Assembly (NCBI GenBank): GCA_021796835.1
Contig: JAKABO010000003.1
Span: 1-64,000 of the forward strand
Length of the DNA stretch: 64,000 nt
Direction: 5' to 3'
Source: Pseudomonadota bacterium
GTDB lineage: Bacteria > Pseudomonadota > Gammaproteobacteria > Burkholderiales > Ferrovaceae
The position numbers and the translations under genes were made by a program. Shown piece after piece: positions 16,687 to 25,939 of this stretch; the stretch's first letter is position 1, and each line of letters starts with the position of its first letter. The notes beneath the pieces were generated by a model that saw only the letters and a program-made list of their open reading frames with translations, did no database searches and was not told where the DNA came from.

Positions 16687-17223
16687 TCAGTCGTAATGCA
16701 GCAGTTTTTTTGGGAGCACGGGTTCCCGACCTTCCAGCAGATCGCCGAGCACGCTCAGAAACCCCTCTGGTGACGGCGGACAACCCGGCAGATAGTAATC
16801 AACCCGCACCACTTCATGGATGGGATGCACTTTGTCGAGCAGCAGTGGCAGTTCCGCATCGTCGGGGATCTGCGGATCCTCCACGCCGATCCCGTTCAGA
16901 TAGGACTCTTCAAGGCATGCACCCAGACCGAAATGATTGCGCATCGCGGGGATGCCGCCATTGATGGCACAGGCGCCGACTGCGACCAGTACCCGGCAAT
17001 TGGCGCGAACCTCGCGCAGCACATGCACATTGTCTGCGTTGCACAGTCCTCCCTCCACCAAACCGATGTCGCACGGCCCGCAATGCTTGATATCGTTCAG
17101 CGGCGAGCGGTCGAACTCGACATGTTCCAGCAATTCCACCAGCCGTTCATCCATATCGAGAAAGGACGTATGGCAGCCGAAACAACCGGCGAGCGAAGTC
17201 GTGGCGATCCTGATCTTAGTCAT
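16687..17223 (-). CDS. hoxY: NAD-reducing hydrogenase small subunit HoxY
   Basis: A 178-residue small subunit without a Tat signal, as expected for a cytoplasmic group 3 enzyme. Cluster ligands are in GCFGCHTSFLD, EGGLCNADN, VGACAINGG and LPGCPPSPEGFL, giving one proximal [4Fe-4S] cluster next to the NiFe site. It overlaps hoxU by 8 bases and is 12 bases ahead of hoxH. Confidence 0.95.
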   Translation of the reverse strand: MTKIRIATTSLAGCFGCHTSFLDMDERLVELLEHVEFDRSPLNDIKHCGPCDIGLVEGGLCNADNVHVLREVRANCRVLVAVGACAINGGIPAMRNHFGLGACLEESYLNGIGVEDPQIPDDAELPLLLDKVHPIHEVVRVDYYLPGCPPSPEGFLSVLGDLLEGREPVLPKKLLHYD

Positions 17224-17977
17224 CGGTATGCCCCACCCTGGCCTGGATCACTTTTTCAGGACCGATCTCGTCGATCTGGCGCAGGTCGAAGGTGCGCCAC
17301 CCGATGGGTATCTCATAGGCGTGCGCCTTGATCAGAATCGCGCCCACCGGACAAATGTGCGCTGCCAGGTCGTCGATTTCAAGATCGCTGTCAGCCAACT
17401 TTCCGCTGGGCGAATTCACGATCAGGCGTGCAGTGATGCCGCGCCCGGCAACAGCAAACACGTTCTTGCCGTCCACTTCACGGCTGGCACGCACGCATAA
17501 CTCGCAGAGTATGCAGCGATCGCGATCCAGCATCACGGTCGAATGCGAGGCATCCACTTCGCGGCGCTGAAAGAACTGAGGAAAATGGCCCTCCAGCATA
17601 CCGAGATGATAGGCCATCGCCTGCAGTGTGCAGTTGCCGGTCTTTTCGCAGGATGGGCACAGATGATTGCCTTCGATGAACAACATTTGCGTGAGGGTCC
17701 TGCGCGCTTCATTCAGCGCAGGCGTGTTATTGCTGACCTGTTGACCGGCTACGGCGGGGGTCGTGCAGGACGATGCCCGCCCGCTGCCGATATCGACCAT
17801 GCACAGTTTGCAACTGCCGTGCGGCGTGAGTCCGGGGTGATGACACAGATGGGGAATATAGACACCGGCAGCCAGTGCCGCATCCATGAGGGTCTGTCCA
17901 TCCTTGAACGGGATTTCGATGCCGTCCATCGTGAAGGTATTCGGGCTGAACTCTGGTTGGTTTGCACCGGCGCTCAT
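17216..17977 (-). CDS. hoxU: NAD-reducing hydrogenase diaphorase subunit HoxU
   Basis: 253 residues, homologous to the front part of NuoG. A [2Fe-2S] ferredoxin domain has LCHHPGLTPHGSCKLC, then Cys in SCTTPAV. A His-Cys3 cluster lies in GNHLCPSCEKTGNC, and further cysteines in CILCELCVRAS and HICPVGAI. It passes electrons between HoxF and the HoxYH pair. Start at 17977; family length is about 235-245, so a slightly later start is possible. Confidence 0.94.
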   Translation of the reverse strand: MSAGANQPEFSPNTFTMDGIEIPFKDGQTLMDAALAAGVYIPHLCHHPGLTPHGSCKLCMVDIGSGRASSCTTPAVAGQQVSNNTPALNEARRTLTQMLFIEGNHLCPSCEKTGNCTLQAMAYHLGMLEGHFPQFFQRREVDASHSTVMLDRDRCILCELCVRASREVDGKNVFAVAGRGITARLIVNSPSGKLADSDLEIDDLAAHICPVGAILIKAHAYEIPIGWRTFDLRQIDEIGPEKVIQARVGHTDD

Positions 17978-17989
17978 GTCATTCTCCCG

Positions 17990-19786
17990 CTAGTCCAGGT
18001 GGGCAGCCGCGTCATCACGATGCGTGATCCGTCGAGCCTCTTCCAGCGCCGCGTCCAGATCGAAGCAGGGTTCATGACTGTCCTGCGCCAGACGCTGCTC
18101 GAATACATGCGGAAAGCGATGCAAACAGTCCAGAACGGAATTTGCAGCCGTTTGCCCCAATCCGCAATGCGAACGCTGTTTGACCAGGATGCCCAGACGT
18201 TTCATTTCATCCACGTCATATTGCGTGCCATGACCGTTGGCGATCCTGTCGAGTCCGTTTTTGAGCAGCGTCGTGCCCACCCGGCAAGGCGTACAGAAGC
18301 CACAACTTTCATGGGCGAAAAAGTGGGCAAAGTTCACGATCATGGCCAGCAGATCGCGCTCGTGGCCAAACACCATGAACGAACCACCGGTGGGCAAATC
18401 CTCGAAGCCCAGCGTGCGATGGAATTCCGCGCTGCCAATCAGCGTTCCGGAAGGACCGCCGATCTGCACTGCCTGAACATCCCTCGCGCCGCAATCGTCC
18501 AGTACCTGTCGCATGGTCACACCGAAAGGATATTCGTAAATCCCGGGGGCAGAACAGTCGCCGCTCACACTCAGGATCTTGCTGCCCATCGATTTTTCCG
18601 TGCCCGCCGCCCTGAACCATGCACTGCTGCGCAGAGAAATATGGGCGGCAGCGGCAAATGTTTCGACATTGTTGACAACGGTGGGCTGACCGAGATAGCC
18701 GTGGGTCACCGGAAAGGGTGGACGATTGCGCGGCACGCCGCGCTTTCCCTCCAGCGATTCGATCAGCGCGGATTCTTCACCACAAATGTAGGCACCTGCC
18801 CCAACGACGATCTCGATGTCGAAATCGAACCCGCGCTGACCAAGAATATGGTTACCCAGCAAACCCACTTCCCGCCTGTGCGTCAGCATGGTTTGCAATT
18901 GCGGCAGCAGATAGCGATACTCGCCACGCAGATAGAGAAATCCCTGTTTTGCGCCAATCACGGCAGCACATAGGGTCATTCCCTCGAACACCGCATCGGC
19001 GTGGCTATGCAACAGCACACGATCCTTGAACGTGCCGGGCTCCCCTTCATCGGCGTTGCAAAGCACGTAATGCGCCGTCCCCTGCGCCTCACGGCAAAGC
19101 GCCCACTTGATGCCGGCGCTGAATCCTGCGCCACCCCGCCCGCGCAGCCCTGAGCGGGTGATTTCGGCAAGGGTGGCATCAAAACCACGGGCCAAAGCCG
19201 CGCGAATACCAGCACCTGCAGCAAAGCCATTTTTGAGCAACAATCCCGAACGGCGAATATTGTCCTCAACACGAAACCATTCGGCAGGCCAGTCCGAGAG
19301 CGCAACTTCCGTTTCAACCCGTTCAGCCACACGCATGATCTTTACGGAATCCAGACGGGTGATCGGGATACCGTTGACCAGCAAGGCAGCGCCCTGATCA
19401 CACATGCCGATGCAGGATGTTTCATCCACGCTGACCAACCCATCGGCACGCGTCTCACCAGCAACCACGTGCAGGCGGTCACAGAGTACATGCAGCAGAT
19501 TCCTGCCGTCCTGCCTGAACCCGCAACTGGGGCAATTGCTGAACAGGATGTGGTACTTTCCACGCGGTGTTTTGTAAAGAAACGAATAGAACTCGACCAC
19601 GGACTCGACCTGGCCGACCGGCAGACCAAGATGTTCGGAAACTGCGCACACAGTCTGGTCGGAAAGGTGCAGAAGTTGTTGTTGGAGAATGCACAGGACC
19701 TCCAGCAAGTGCCTGGACTGAGCGCAGGCACCTGCAACGGTTACATTCAGGGGCTCAGTGCGCTCTGTTCTGCCGACTGAATTCAT
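17990..19786 (-). CDS. hoxF: NAD-reducing hydrogenase diaphorase subunit HoxF with fused HoxE-like domain
   Basis: 598 residues, the length of Cupriavidus-type HoxF. The first 170 residues are a HoxE/NuoE-like thioredoxin-fold [2Fe-2S] domain (CPSCGF, SCIGMCDQGAALLV). The NuoF-like part shows the NADH/FMN loop SGLRGRGGAGFSAGIKWALC, CNADEGEPGTFKDR, and the [4Fe-4S] ligands ESCGFCTPCRVGT plus HCGLG. It carries the NAD(H) site. No separate hoxE is present, which agrees with the fusion. It lies 93 bases after ppsA on the same strand. Confidence 0.95.
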   Translation of the reverse strand: MNSVGRTERTEPLNVTVAGACAQSRHLLEVLCILQQQLLHLSDQTVCAVSEHLGLPVGQVESVVEFYSFLYKTPRGKYHILFSNCPSCGFRQDGRNLLHVLCDRLHVVAGETRADGLVSVDETSCIGMCDQGAALLVNGIPITRLDSVKIMRVAERVETEVALSDWPAEWFRVEDNIRRSGLLLKNGFAAGAGIRAALARGFDATLAEITRSGLRGRGGAGFSAGIKWALCREAQGTAHYVLCNADEGEPGTFKDRVLLHSHADAVFEGMTLCAAVIGAKQGFLYLRGEYRYLLPQLQTMLTHRREVGLLGNHILGQRGFDFDIEIVVGAGAYICGEESALIESLEGKRGVPRNRPPFPVTHGYLGQPTVVNNVETFAAAAHISLRSSAWFRAAGTEKSMGSKILSVSGDCSAPGIYEYPFGVTMRQVLDDCGARDVQAVQIGGPSGTLIGSAEFHRTLGFEDLPTGGSFMVFGHERDLLAMIVNFAHFFAHESCGFCTPCRVGTTLLKNGLDRIANGHGTQYDVDEMKRLGILVKQRSHCGLGQTAANSVLDCLHRFPHVFEQRLAQDSHEPCFDLDAALEEARRITHRDDAAAHLD

Positions 19787-19879
19787 GGCTGGTTCACCTC
19801 ACCGTTCCCACCTCTGAAATTTCAACGAACCTCTCCTTCCACGGTGTTGCGCTGCGCCTTTCCCGGAAAACCGGTTCCG

Positions 19880-22309
19880 CTATCCGGGATTGCGTGACAG
19901 GCGCTGTTCCACCTCCAGTACAAGCCGGGTGGTGGTGAGTACCGTATCCGGATTGAGGCTCATGGAGTCGATGCCCAGTTCCACCAGATATTCGGCCATC
20001 TCGGGATAATCCGACGGTGCCTGTCCGCACAAACCGGAATAGCGGCCGTTACGCTTTGCCCCTTCCACCGCCAGGCGGATCATCTCTTTCACGCCGGGAT
20101 CGCGCTCATCAAAATCGAAGGCCACGATCTCGGAATCGCGGTCTACCCCCAGGGTCAACTGGGTCAGATCATTGGAGCCGATGGAGAAACCGTCGAACAG
20201 TTTTGCGAAGGCGTCTATCAGGATGACGTTGTTGGGGATCTCGCACATGACGTAAACCTCCAGTCCGTTATCACCGCGCCTGAGGCCATGCGCAGCCATC
20301 GCTTCCAGAACCTTTTCGCCCTCTTGCACGCGACGGCAAAAAGGAATCATCAACTTGACGTTGGTCAGTCCCATCTCATCACGTACCCGTTTCATCGCCG
20401 CGCACTCCAGCGCAAATCCTGCGGCGTAAGCGGGATGTGTATAACGGGAAGCACCGCGAAAACCGATCATCGGGTTCCCCTCCTCCGGCTCAAAAAATGT
20501 TCCGCCCAGCAGGGTGGCGTATTCATTGCTCTTGAAATCGCTCATACGCACCACGCAGGGTTTGGGGTACACTGCCGCAGCAATCGTGGCGACGCCTTCG
20601 GCCAGTGTCTTGACGAAGAAATCCACCGGGTTTTCAAAAGCGGCACTCAGCGCGGCGATCTTCGCGCGCGTCGCGACATCCACCTTTTCAGGACACTTGA
20701 TCGCCATTGGATGAACTTTGATGTATTCGTTGATAATAAATTCCATACGCGCCAGTCCGATGCCATCCACAGGCAACGAAGCCAGACTGAAGGCCTGATC
20801 TGGATTACCCAAATTCATCATGATCCTGGTCCTGGGGTGTCCCAACTGGCTGAGATCCGTCTGCTGAACGTCGAAACCCAGCAGGCCGTCATAAACATTC
20901 CCGGTTTCGCCTTCGGCGCAACTGATGGTGATCTCCTGTCCGTTCCGGATTGCCTCCGTCGTGCTTTCGGTTCCCACGATGGCGGGAATGCCCAGTTCGC
21001 GTGACACAATGGCGGCGTGGCAGGTACGGCCCCCCCGGTTCGTCACGATCGCAGCGGCAGTCTTCATCACAGGTTCCCAATCCGGTGTCGTGGTATCGGC
21101 AACCAGCACTTCTCCCGGTTGAAAATCACTCAGGTGTTTGACGTCATGGATGACACGCGCCTTCCCGGCACCAATCTTGGTACCGACAGCCCTGCCCCGG
21201 AGAAGGACAGTCGACCTTTCCCTGAGATGGTAAATCTCCAGGATGGTGCCTTTCTTTTGTGAGGACACCGTTTCCGGTCGCGCCTGCACCATATACAACA
21301 GCCCATCCAGTCCATCTTTGGCCCACTCCATGTCCATGGGCTTGTATTGACCGGCTTTCCTGGAATAGTGGTCTTCAACCTTGATGGCATAGTCGGTCAG
21401 CACCATGACATCCGAATCGGTGATGCAATAGCGATTCCTTTCTTCGCTGCTGGTATCGATATTCCTGGTGTATTCCACCGCGATATTGCCGGTATTGAGG
21501 ATATCGGTAAAAATCATCTTCTTTTCCTTGCTGCCCAGGCGGCGTTTCAGAACGGCGCGGTATCCCTTGATGAAGCCGGGTTTATGCGCATAAAAACTAT
21601 CCGGGTCGATCGTTCCCTGGACGACGTTTTCACCAAGCCCCAGAGCGGCATTGATGAAGACCACATCCCTGAATCCCGTTTCCGTGTCCAGTGAAAACAT
21701 CACGCCACTGGCGCCGATGTCACTGCGCACCATTTTCATGACCACCACAGAGAGGTGGACCTTGTAGTAATCAAACCCATTGTCGTATTTGTAATGGATG
21801 GAACGGTCGGTAAAGTTGGACGCCAGGCAGCGTTTATAGGCGTCAAGCAGCGCATCGTCACTGGCGATGTTGAGATAGGTGTCATTCTGTCCTGCAAAAG
21901 AGGCTTCCGGCGAATCCTCGGCGGTGGCAGAAGAACGTACCGCAAGGGAGATCTTGTCCCCATACTCGCGTTTGAGCTGGGCATAGCCCTGTAAAATGGC
22001 CGCCTTTAAATCATCAGGAATCTGACAGCCGTAGACAATCGCCCGGGCTTTTTCTCCACGAGCCTGTAAATCTCTGACGTCGTCAGGATCGAGCCCGTCG
22101 AGAGCCGCATGTAGCAACCGCCATGCGTTGTTGTATTCCAGCACATAGGCATAGGCCTCGGCGGTCACTGCAAAACCGTTGGGGACGCGTACACCCTCGG
22201 CTGTCAGGTTTCGGTACATTTCCCCCAGCGAGGCATTCTTTCCGCCGACCAGAGGTACATCGTCGAGGCCAATCTCGTCGAACCAGCGGATGTGCGAGAT
22301 CTTGTTCAT
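19880..22309 (-). CDS. ppsA: Phosphoenolpyruvate synthase
   Basis: About 809 residues. ATP-grasp domain first (VPLVGGKNASLGEMYRNL, SAVRSSATAEDSPEASFAGQ), then the phosphohistidine domain with GGRTCHAAIVSRELGIPA, then the PEP/pyruvate barrel with VYVMCEIPNNVILIDAF, FSIGSNDLTQLTLGVDRDS and GLCGQAPSD. It turns pyruvate and ATP into PEP, AMP and phosphate. ATG 22309 is preferred over 22327 because AAGGGG precedes it. A place between a Pta-like gene and hoxF is unusual and argues for a role in the pyruvate node of this operon. Confidence 0.95.
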   Translation of the reverse strand: MNKISHIRWFDEIGLDDVPLVGGKNASLGEMYRNLTAEGVRVPNGFAVTAEAYAYVLEYNNAWRLLHAALDGLDPDDVRDLQARGEKARAIVYGCQIPDDLKAAILQGYAQLKREYGDKISLAVRSSATAEDSPEASFAGQNDTYLNIASDDALLDAYKRCLASNFTDRSIHYKYDNGFDYYKVHLSVVVMKMVRSDIGASGVMFSLDTETGFRDVVFINAALGLGENVVQGTIDPDSFYAHKPGFIKGYRAVLKRRLGSKEKKMIFTDILNTGNIAVEYTRNIDTSSEERNRYCITDSDVMVLTDYAIKVEDHYSRKAGQYKPMDMEWAKDGLDGLLYMVQARPETVSSQKKGTILEIYHLRERSTVLLRGRAVGTKIGAGKARVIHDVKHLSDFQPGEVLVADTTTPDWEPVMKTAAAIVTNRGGRTCHAAIVSRELGIPAIVGTESTTEAIRNGQEITISCAEGETGNVYDGLLGFDVQQTDLSQLGHPRTRIMMNLGNPDQAFSLASLPVDGIGLARMEFIINEYIKVHPMAIKCPEKVDVATRAKIAALSAAFENPVDFFVKTLAEGVATIAAAVYPKPCVVRMSDFKSNEYATLLGGTFFEPEEGNPMIGFRGASRYTHPAYAAGFALECAAMKRVRDEMGLTNVKLMIPFCRRVQEGEKVLEAMAAHGLRRGDNGLEVYVMCEIPNNVILIDAFAKLFDGFSIGSNDLTQLTLGVDRDSEIVAFDFDERDPGVKEMIRLAVEGAKRNGRYSGLCGQAPSDYPEMAEYLVELGIDSMSLNPDTVLTTTRLVLEVEQRLSRNPG

Positions 22310-22369
22310 GTCATGCCCCTTATGCAATAGGAATATGTTTGACAGACGATGTGATGCGTTCGTCGGCAG

Positions 22370-23338
22370 TCATGATTCATCTCCCGTATCAGGTATGCCC
22401 GTGACCGATACGCCTTCACCGTCCCAATGCTGATGCAACAACACGGCAATGGCGGAGGAGATCAGACGGGCAGCGGGGGGATCAGAACGAGAGGTAAGCA
22501 TCAACGGTACTCTGGCGCCGATGACAATACCTGCCAGGGTTGCCCCGGCGAGGTATTCCAGATTCTTGGCAAGAATGTTGCCGGCATCCAGATCTGGCGC
22601 CAGCAGGATGTCCGCCTCGCCCGCCACGGTACTGTTGATCTGCTTGACCATGCTGGCATCGTGCGAAATGGCGTTGTCGAAAGCCAGCGGGCCGTCCACC
22701 TCGGCATGGGTGATCTGGCCGCGCTGGGCCATCTTGCTGAGGCAGGCGGCGTCCAGAGTAGACGGAATGCTCGGCTTGACCAGTTCGATCGCCGACAACG
22801 CCGCGACTTTTGGCCTGTCCACACCCAGGATGCGTGCCAGATCGATGGCGTTTTGCAGAATCTCCGCCTTGGTGGCAAGATCCGGCGCGATGTTGATGGC
22901 GGCATCGGTGATGAACAGCAGTTTGTGGTAACTGGCTAAGTCTGCCACGAAGACATGACTGATGCGCCGCGCCGTGCGCAACTGACGCAATACTGGCCTC
23001 ATCAGTTCGTCGGTGTGTATCCAGCCTTTCACCAGGGCTTCCGCCTTGCCCTCCAGCACCCGTTGCACGCCCGCCTCGGCCGCTTCCAGAGACGACGCCA
23101 TATGGACGATGGGAAAACGATCACTGGGACACCCCAGTTGCCGGCACACGATTTCGATCTGTGCCCGCGGTCCCAGCAGCACCGGCTCGATCAAACCGTG
23201 ATCGCTGGCTTCCACCACCCCGGCCAATACATGTGCTTCCTGCGCATTCGCCACCGCCACCCGCAAGGGAGGATGGCTGCTTGCCTGGGCAAGAATCGCG
23301 GCAAAGCGGGGTGACAACAGGGGTGTCGTTTCGTTCAT
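22370..23338 (-). CDS. Phosphate acetyl/butyryltransferase family protein
   Basis: 322 residues of the PTA_PTB family: GKAEALVKGWIHTDELMRPV, ISHVFVADL, FITDAAINIAPDLATKAEIL, VAALSAIELVKPSIPSTLDA and EVDGPLAFDNAIS are all conserved. It should move an acyl group between CoA and phosphate. Length and lack of an N-terminal DRTGG domain fit the short Pta/Ptb type, and acetyl or butyryl preference cannot be told. No acetate kinase gene is in the window. It is the first gene of the minus-strand hox-por series. Confidence 0.88.
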   Translation of the reverse strand: MNETTPLLSPRFAAILAQASSHPPLRVAVANAQEAHVLAGVVEASDHGLIEPVLLGPRAQIEIVCRQLGCPSDRFPIVHMASSLEAAEAGVQRVLEGKAEALVKGWIHTDELMRPVLRQLRTARRISHVFVADLASYHKLLFITDAAINIAPDLATKAEILQNAIDLARILGVDRPKVAALSAIELVKPSIPSTLDAACLSKMAQRGQITHAEVDGPLAFDNAISHDASMVKQINSTVAGEADILLAPDLDAGNILAKNLEYLAGATLAGIVIGARVPLMLTSRSDPPAARLISSAIAVLLHQHWDGEGVSVTGIPDTGDES

Positions 23339-23439
23339 GGCGCTCCCTCCGGCGTGATGTGCGCGGACACTGTTTCGAATGCCTTCCCGACGTCTGCAAT
23401 TCCGAAGGTCCCCGACTCACCCCCTGCACATTGCGTCGC

Positions 23440-23453
23440 CTGACTGGAGTCAG
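23440..23453. promoter_or_regulatory. Palindrome in the pta/hypC divergent region
   Basis: CTGACT-GG-AGTCAG is a perfect 6+2+6 palindrome in the 225-base gap between the pta-like gene (minus) and hypC (plus). A TATACT at 23530-23535 may be the hypC -10 box, although no good -35 was found. The place suits shared control of the hydrogenase operon and hyp genes; the factor is unknown and no FNR or sigma-54 consensus was recognised. Confidence 0.35.
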
Positions 23454-23563
23454 CCTATTACTTTTACCCGGGAATTTCAACCAACCGGTTCATCCAACCA
23501 TAAAACCAAACAGATTCTCCACTCGGGACTATACTGAGAAACCTTCATGATCCCTCAATGGCC

Positions 23564-23806
23564 ATGTGTCTGGGTATTCCCATGCAAATCGTCGGAATCG
23601 ACGGCTACAACGCACGCTGCACCGCCCGGGGGGTGATGCGCGAGGTCAGCCTGTTCATGCTACAGGATGAACCAATCGTTGTGAATGATTTCGTGATGGT
23701 GCATGTGGGTTACGCATTACAGAAAATGACCGAGCAGGAAGCGCGTTCGACCTGGGAGTTGCTCGATGAAGTGTCGGCCTGTGACCCGGACCAGCACAGT
23801 GCTTGA
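23564..23806 (+). CDS. hypC: Hydrogenase maturation chaperone HypC
   Basis: An 80-residue HypC/HupF protein beginning MCLGIPMQIVGIDGYNARC. The essential Cys must be residue 2 after Met removal, so ATG 23564 is chosen over the in-frame ATG 23558. FVMVHVGYALQKM matches the family C-terminal strand. It escorts the Fe(CN)2CO unit with HypD to apo-HoxH. hypD follows after 15 bases. Confidence 0.93.
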   Translation: MCLGIPMQIVGIDGYNARCTARGVMREVSLFMLQDEPIVVNDFVMVHVGYALQKMTEQEARSTWELLDEVSACDPDQHSA

Positions 23807-23821
23807 GGTCTGGCTATCATT

Positions 23822-24907
23822 TTGAGCGCAAGGGACTGGCTGGAAAATATTCGCGCCTTGCCGCTGGCCGGCCGCGTGCGCATCATGAATGTGTGCGGTG
23901 GTCACGAGCGTTCGATCACGATGGCAGGCCTGCGCGGCGCTTTGCCGCAGAATGTCGAACTGATCCCCGGCCCCGGCTGTCCGGTGTGCGTGTGTCCTGA
24001 AGAGGACGTATCTCACGCCATTCAACTGGCGTTGCACGCAGGCGTGATTCTGGTTGCATTCGGCGACATGCTGCGCGTGCCGGTGAATGGGCCAAAATCC
24101 GAGCCGCACTCACTGGAGCAGGCCAAGGCCGCTGGCGCCGACATAAGGCCGGTGTCCAGCCCGCAGGAGGCGGTGAAAATCGCCAGAGAAAATCCGCAGT
24201 GGTCAGTGGTATTCTTTGTCGCCGGTTTCGAAACCACCACCGCACCGGTGGCGGCGATGCTGATCGAAGGCATTCCTGACAACCTATTTTTGTTGCTGTC
24301 GTGCCGCCTTACCTGGCCTGCGGTCGCGATGCTGCTCGACTCGGGAAAGCCCGGTTTCGACGCGCTGGTCGCGCCCGGCCATGTCGCTACGGTGATGGGG
24401 CCGGAGGAATGGGCCTTCGTCGTGGAGCAACAGGCCATTCCCACGGCGATCGCCGGATTCACCCCCGTATCGCTGCTGGCGGCGATGTATTCAGTATTGC
24501 GCCAACTGATCGAAAAAAAATTCTTTCTGGACAACTGTTATCCCGAGGTGGTGCGTCCCGGCGGAAACGCAACGGCACGGGCACAACTCAAACAGGCGCT
24601 ACAGGTCAGCGATGCAAACTGGCGCGGCATCGGGATCATTCCGGCGTCAGGCTTTGCACTCGCCACGCGCTTCGAGCGACACGATGCGCGCAAAAAATTT
24701 GGCGCGTTTGAAACAGGAAGGCACAAGCGTGTCGGCGAAATGCCGCCAGGTTGCGATTGTGCGCGGGTGATACTGGGAAAGATCTACCCGAATGAATGCA
24801 AACTTTTTGGCACTGCCTGCACCCCGCGCACACCGGTGGGGCCATGCATGGTGTCGGAGGAAGGCGCCTGCCGGATCTGGCGGTCGACCTCAGCATATTC
24901 TCGGTAA
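23822..24907 (+). CDS. hypD: Hydrogenase maturation iron-sulfur protein HypD
   Basis: About 361 residues with MNVCGGHERSI, ELIPGPGCPVCVCPEED and FFVAGFETTTAPVAAML (family motifs), and the [4Fe-4S] cysteines in GCDCARVILG and NECKLFGTACTP. It builds the Fe(CN)2CO ligand set with HypC and HypE. No ATG fits; the frame opens with TTG 23822 (ATT and ATC codons just before are other options), so the start is uncertain. The last 18 bases overlap the convergent hypE end. Confidence 0.92.
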   Translation: MSARDWLENIRALPLAGRVRIMNVCGGHERSITMAGLRGALPQNVELIPGPGCPVCVCPEEDVSHAIQLALHAGVILVAFGDMLRVPVNGPKSEPHSLEQAKAAGADIRPVSSPQEAVKIARENPQWSVVFFVAGFETTTAPVAAMLIEGIPDNLFLLLSCRLTWPAVAMLLDSGKPGFDALVAPGHVATVMGPEEWAFVVEQQAIPTAIAGFTPVSLLAAMYSVLRQLIEKKFFLDNCYPEVVRPGGNATARAQLKQALQVSDANWRGIGIIPASGFALATRFERHDARKKFGAFETGRHKRVGEMPPGCDCARVILGKIYPNECKLFGTACTPRTPVGPCMVSEEGACRIWRSTSAYSR

Positions 24908-25894
24908 CGGATCGTCTTCCAGTTCTTCCAGCATTCGATGACCCCCCAGTTCGGTTTCCAGCACCGCATGCGCCTGTCCCTCGCAGAGGTTGCCGATGAT
25001 CGCGGCATCGCAACCCTGCGGTAGCGCCTGCCAGCGCGTCAGCGCATCTCTGGCCTGGGCGGCTTCCACCACCGCCACCACGCGCCCCTCGCAGGCCAGG
25101 TACATCGCATCGTAGCCCAGCATCTCGCACACTGCCGTGACTTGCTCACGCACCGGGATGGCGGATTGATTCAATCGCACCTGCAATTTCGTCGAACGGC
25201 AGATTTCGTGGATCACCGTGGCCAGTCCGCCGCGCGTCGGATCGCGCATGAAGCGCAGGCCGTTCAATCCAAGCAGCGCCTGCGTCAGCGGCAGCACGTT
25301 CGCCACATCCGAGCGCAGTTCGCCCTGCAAGCCGAACTGCTCGCGCGCCAGCATCACTGCGATGCCGTGGTCGCCCACCGGGCCGCTCACCAGTACTGCA
25401 TCGCCGGGACGGATACGCTCGGGGCCGAGTTGCAGATGTCTGGGACGCACGCCGATGCCGGTGGTGGAGAGATACAGGCCGCCGCCTTCGCCGCGCCTCA
25501 CCACCTTGGTGTCCCCTGCCACCACGGCGACGTTCGCCGTGCGCGCAGCTTCAGCCAGGCTGATGACGATGCGTTCGAGTTGCGCAATCTCGAAGCCTTC
25601 CTCGATGAATGTGCCGAGCGTAAGGTAATGGGGCACGGCGCCCGTTACTGCAAGGTCGTTCACCGTGCCATACACCGCGAGCGAACCTATCGTTCCGCCA
25701 GGAAATTCCAGCGGCTGTACCGTGAAGCCATCGGTGGTTACCATCAGTTCGCCCTCCATTTCGGGCAGGGCTACAGCGTCCGTATCCACATTGAGCAACG
25801 GGTTGGCGAGGTGGCGCACAAATAACTTCTCGATCAATTCGCGCATGTAATGCCCGCCATTTCCGTGTGCGAGGCTGATGTACCCCTCATTCAT
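24890..25894 (-). CDS. hypE: Hydrogenase maturation carbamoyl dehydratase HypE
   Basis: 334 residues of the PurM-like ATPase family: LAHGNGGHYMRELIEKLF, VTTDGFTVQPLEFPGGTIG, VVAGDTKVV, FMRDPTRGGLATVIHEI, and the invariant C-terminal PRIC, whose Cys takes the carbamoyl group from HypF and is dehydrated to thiocyanate. It runs against hypD and shares 18 bases with it at the 3' end. hypF lies 45 bases upstream on the same strand, so hypF-hypE form a unit. Confidence 0.94.
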   Translation of the reverse strand: MNEGYISLAHGNGGHYMRELIEKLFVRHLANPLLNVDTDAVALPEMEGELMVTTDGFTVQPLEFPGGTIGSLAVYGTVNDLAVTGAVPHYLTLGTFIEEGFEIAQLERIVISLAEAARTANVAVVAGDTKVVRRGEGGGLYLSTTGIGVRPRHLQLGPERIRPGDAVLVSGPVGDHGIAVMLAREQFGLQGELRSDVANVLPLTQALLGLNGLRFMRDPTRGGLATVIHEICRSTKLQVRLNQSAIPVREQVTAVCEMLGYDAMYLACEGRVVAVVEAAQARDALTRWQALPQGCDAAIIGNLCEGQAHAVLETELGGHRMLEELEDDPLPRIC

Positions 25895-25939
25895 TTCAAC
25901 GTCTCATCTTTTTTTACGAATCCAAAATGCGGAAGTCAA

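Noticed and set aside
17543..18973. A 476-residue plus-strand frame
   Set aside because: It is antisense to hoxU and hoxF, which carry all cluster and nucleotide motifs; no domain is seen in it.
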